Assembly: GCA_045617405.1 (NCBI GenBank)
Contig: JAZLIL010000215.1
Coordinates: 1 to 9,169 of the forward strand
Source of the DNA: JAZLIL01 sp045617405
GTDB taxonomy: Bacteria; Bacillota; Clostridia; Lachnospirales; Lachnospiraceae
Direction of reading: 5' to 3'
Length of the DNA stretch: 9,169 bases
The first letter of the stretch is position 1. Every line of letters starts with the position of its first letter. The position numbers and the translations under genes are program-made. Below are positions 7,164 through 9,169 of the stretch, piece by piece. The notes under the pieces were generated by a model. It was given only the letters and a program-made list of their open reading frames with translations. It had not been told where the DNA came from and did no database searches.

Positions 7164-7200
7164 CACAATATGATAACAAATTGTGAAGTATTTTACAATT
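7164..7200 (-). promoter_or_regulatory. Two overlapping inverted repeats over the methyltransferase promoter, candidate operator
   Basis: Three related half-sites lie on the minus strand: AATTGT (7200-7195), ACAATT (7184-7179, itself within CACAAT 7185-7180) and ATTGTG (7169-7164). The first pairs with the second, and CACAAT pairs with ATTGTG, each around a ten-base spacer. Half-site centres are about 15-16 bases apart. They flank the -35, spacer and -10. The AT-rich context makes chance symmetry possible. Confidence 0.35.
7170..7198 (-). promoter_or_regulatory. Sigma-A-like promoter of the methyltransferase operon
   Basis: The minus strand reads TTGTAA (7198-7193), a 17-base spacer, then TATCAT (7175-7170). 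The start point should fall near 7163, leaving a leader of only about 27 bases before the ATG at 7136. That leader contains the AGGAGGGAG ribosome binding site and has no room for a SAM or T-box riboswitch, so any control must act at the promoter. The -10 hexamer and its flanks match the aspartokinase promoter over 13 bases. Confidence 0.6.
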
Positions 7201-7211
7201 ATTAAAAACAC

Positions 7212-9128
7212 CTATTCGAGTGAACCACGCCTGCAATGCTTTGCCGCCTTGTTCCGATACATGTCTCCGTCCGCCTCATTCAGGCACTCGCTGAAGCTTT
7301 TCGCACAACAGGAAGAATTGTAGAGACAGGCTCCGTGACTCGATGTAAACGGGTGATCAAGCACCTTATGAGAATTCTCTGCCATCGCCCTGTCAAGATC
7401 GACAACTCTGCTCTCAAGGGAGCCCGTGTCAACATCTGTTGCAAGAAGCACAAACTCATCGCCTCCGAGTCTTGCAAGGATATCGCCGGCGTGCGCAACA
7501 TTTCTTAGGCACCACGCAAGAAGAATGATACACTTATCACCTTCTTCATGACCAAAAATGTCGTTTATATACTTCAGGTGATCAAGATCGAAGTAGAGTA
7601 TCCCGATTGTCTTTTTTTCAAGAACTGCTCTGTCAAAGACGGGCACCGCATTGGAAAGGAATCCGTATCGGTTGTAAAGTCCCGTCAGCGAATCCGTCAT
7701 CGCAAGACGTCTGAAGTGTGACAGCGTCACATTCAGATCGTATCTTGCGCTCATGTTTGCAAGACTGCTTCCGATTGAAAGGAGCAGGTCGTGGCAGTTC
7801 GGTTCGAGCGGATAGTTGCAGTTTGAAATCACAAAGGTTCCGAATGTCCTGTCAAGGTAGTGGACCGGCAGGCAGAAGTAGAAATTGCCGGGCTTCATCG
7901 ATGCAATCCCGTCCGGGAGAATCTCCGACGCAATGAAATCATCGGGATGATGAGGCTTGTTGTCACTTACACCCGCAAAAACATGGAGCATTTTGTCGTA
8001 GCTTCCCATCCAAAAGAAGCGATCGGACCTTTCGCTGTTTTTGCCCTCAGTCTCATTGTTCACGGCAATTCTCCGCTGAAGCGAAAAATAGGCTTCCTGG
8101 CAGCTGAGTCTGGCAAGCACGCGTTCAAGGCACGAAGCGAGCTCCGCGACTGTATTGCTCGAAGAAATATCCTGTCTGATGCTGTTGTTTTCAATCGTGT
8201 CAACAAAAAGCTTCGAAACTGAACCCGAAAGATCGACACAGATTTTCTTTGCATCTGATTCATTGTCTTTGACGCATCCGCATGTACCCCCGGGGACGAA
8301 TTTTCCCGTAAGCGTTCTTGATTGCGCAACGCTCTCCTTCCTGAGAAGCATCTCTATTGAATCGACTGCCGCGTCACACATCTCAATCTCGGGAATGCTG
8401 ACTGTAGCAAGAGTCGGGATACACATCCTCGTAAGATTCGTGTCCCCGAAGCCAACGACCTTCAATTTGTCAGGTGATGTCATGCCAAAGGTCTCCGCCG
8501 TCGAAACAATGCTCCATGCTGTTGAATCCGAAGGAGCAATAATGGCCTGCGGCGGAAGGATTGACGCAGAATTAAAGTTGTTAAGAACATCCGGCATTTC
8601 AGCGATGGATGTGCCGCCGATGTAAACTCTTCTCTCGTCGTAGGGCAGACCGTGCTCATCGAGCGCCGCCCTGTAGCCGCGAAGACGTTCGCGCCCGGTG
8701 TCATGCGAAATGCTTCCCGTGATGCAGTTGATTCTCGTAAGCTTGTGCGCCTCAATCAGATGTGATACGATATCCTTCGTGGTTGCAAAAGTATCAAAGC
8801 CGATGTAGCAGGTGTCGGAAATCTGTGTCATCAGGCTTACGACCGGAAGTTTCCTCTCCTTAGCAAAAAAGACCGCCTTAAGCACTTCGTCCGGAATCGT
8901 CGCAAGATGGCACGCCACAATCAGAGCATCAAAACAGGAAGGATCAAAGAGTGAAATAATCCTCCTGCTGCCCTCGTACTGCTTCTCTTCAAGGCCGTTC
9001 TGGCTGTACACAAAAAAGCACAAGGAATAGTCCCTGATTGCGCAGGTCCTCTCTAACGAGGTGACAAAACCCATCTGCCGTGTCTCCGTAATATCTGAAA
9101 TTATTACCGCTATTCTGAGATTTTCCAT
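7212..9128 (-). CDS. LacI-type ligand sensor fused to GGDEF diguanylate cyclase
   Basis: From the ATG at 9128 the protein has 638 residues and no signal peptide or membrane helix, so it should be cytoplasmic. Residues 4-285 resemble the ligand-binding half of LacI-family regulators (VVGFGDTNLTR at 224-234, then an IPTLATV strand) without any helix-turn-helix. Residues about 300-465 form a GAF-like middle region. The GGDEF domain (about 472-630) has DSLTGLYNRYGF at 479-490, the metal aspartate D514 in FDLD, GHEEGD at 526-531, the active-site GGDEF at 555-559 and a closing NEADGDMYRNK block. It should make cyclic di-GMP under control of a small ligand. The inhibitory RxxD site is changed to HAGD (546-549). 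ATG 9128 has GGGGAG only three bases upstream. The frame stays open to a TTG at 9167 and may continue past the edge, so the start is uncertain. The stop is TAG at 7212. Confidence 0.9.
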   Translation of the reverse strand: MENLRIAVIISDITETRQMGFVTSLERTCAIRDYSLCFFVYSQNGLEEKQYEGSRRIISLFDPSCFDALIVACHLATIPDEVLKAVFFAKERKLPVVSLMTQISDTCYIGFDTFATTKDIVSHLIEAHKLTRINCITGSISHDTGRERLRGYRAALDEHGLPYDERRVYIGGTSIAEMPDVLNNFNSASILPPQAIIAPSDSTAWSIVSTAETFGMTSPDKLKVVGFGDTNLTRMCIPTLATVSIPEIEMCDAAVDSIEMLLRKESVAQSRTLTGKFVPGGTCGCVKDNESDAKKICVDLSGSVSKLFVDTIENNSIRQDISSSNTVAELASCLERVLARLSCQEAYFSLQRRIAVNNETEGKNSERSDRFFWMGSYDKMLHVFAGVSDNKPHHPDDFIASEILPDGIASMKPGNFYFCLPVHYLDRTFGTFVISNCNYPLEPNCHDLLLSIGSSLANMSARYDLNVTLSHFRRLAMTDSLTGLYNRYGFLSNAVPVFDRAVLEKKTIGILYFDLDHLKYINDIFGHEEGDKCIILLAWCLRNVAHAGDILARLGGDEFVLLATDVDTGSLESRVVDLDRAMAENSHKVLDHPFTSSHGACLYNSSCCAKSFSECLNEADGDMYRNKAAKHCRRGSLE

Positions 9129-9169
9129 ATACTCCCCGTCACTGTAACGGCGTGTCGCCATAGTCAAGC

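Noticed and set aside
7137..7211. SAM or T-box riboswitch ahead of the methyltransferase
   Set aside because: The gap is only 75 bases and the leader about 27; no conserved riboswitch core is present.
7188..7240. Rho-independent terminator after the GGDEF gene
   Set aside because: A short T-run follows the stop on the minus strand, but the preceding bases give only a three-pair stem. Read-through into the next operon is possible.
9126..9167. TTG at 9167 or ATG at 9161 as start of the GGDEF protein
   Set aside because: The extra 11-13 residues are unlike the compact start usual for this fold, and the ribosome binding site cannot be seen at the edge. The ATG at 9128 has GGGGAG upstream, though with short spacing, so the alternative stays open.

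Overview
The window reads as ordinary chromosomal DNA from a Firmicute of the class Clostridia, most likely a Lachnospiraceae relative. This rests on protein style: a seven-helix sensor kinase, a LacI-type sensor fused to GGDEF, a SpoVK/CbbX-type AAA+ ATPase and AGGAGG-like ribosome binding sites. It is an inference from family resemblance, not a database match. All seven genes I support lie on the minus strand, so transcription runs from high to low coordinates. I see no tRNA, rRNA, CRISPR array, insertion sequence or phage gene.

In transcription order, the first gene (7212-9128) is a cytoplasmic sensor with a LacI-type ligand-binding fold, a GAF-like middle region and a GGDEF diguanylate cyclase. 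A 75-base gap holds a sigma-A-like promoter (7170-7198). It should drive a homocysteine S-methyltransferase family gene (5649-7136), a previously unlisted 42-codon ORF overlapping its stop codon as TAATG (5521-5649), and a TerB-like/AAA+ ATPase gene (4143-5486). A 159-base gap then carries a second promoter (4046-4074) set in a nested inverted repeat. It should drive aspartokinase (2646-3983), a seven-helix PAS histidine kinase with a C-terminal Hpt domain (450-2618) and a PHP-family phosphoesterase that runs off the left edge (1-429). Gaps inside this second set are 27 and 20 bases, so it looks like one operon.

The two operons are linked in two ways. Aspartokinase begins the aspartate-family pathway that supplies homocysteine, and a homocysteine methyltransferase acts at its methionine end. 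The two promoters also share a 13-base core, TGTTATCATATTG, and the same 17-base spacer. Co-regulation is an inference.

Points worth a second look are: the histidine kinase has tyrosine where the phosphorylated histidine should be, while its ATPase and Hpt motifs look intact; the methyltransferase carries a shortened C-terminal half that resembles a decayed pterin-binding domain; the 42-codon ORF is built of in-frame 13-14-codon repeats; and the GGDEF protein lacks the arginine of the RxxD inhibitory site. I find no strong evidence for a wholly new multi-gene system. The best candidates are the methyltransferase / repeat peptide / AAA+ ATPase cluster and the histidine-less kinase.
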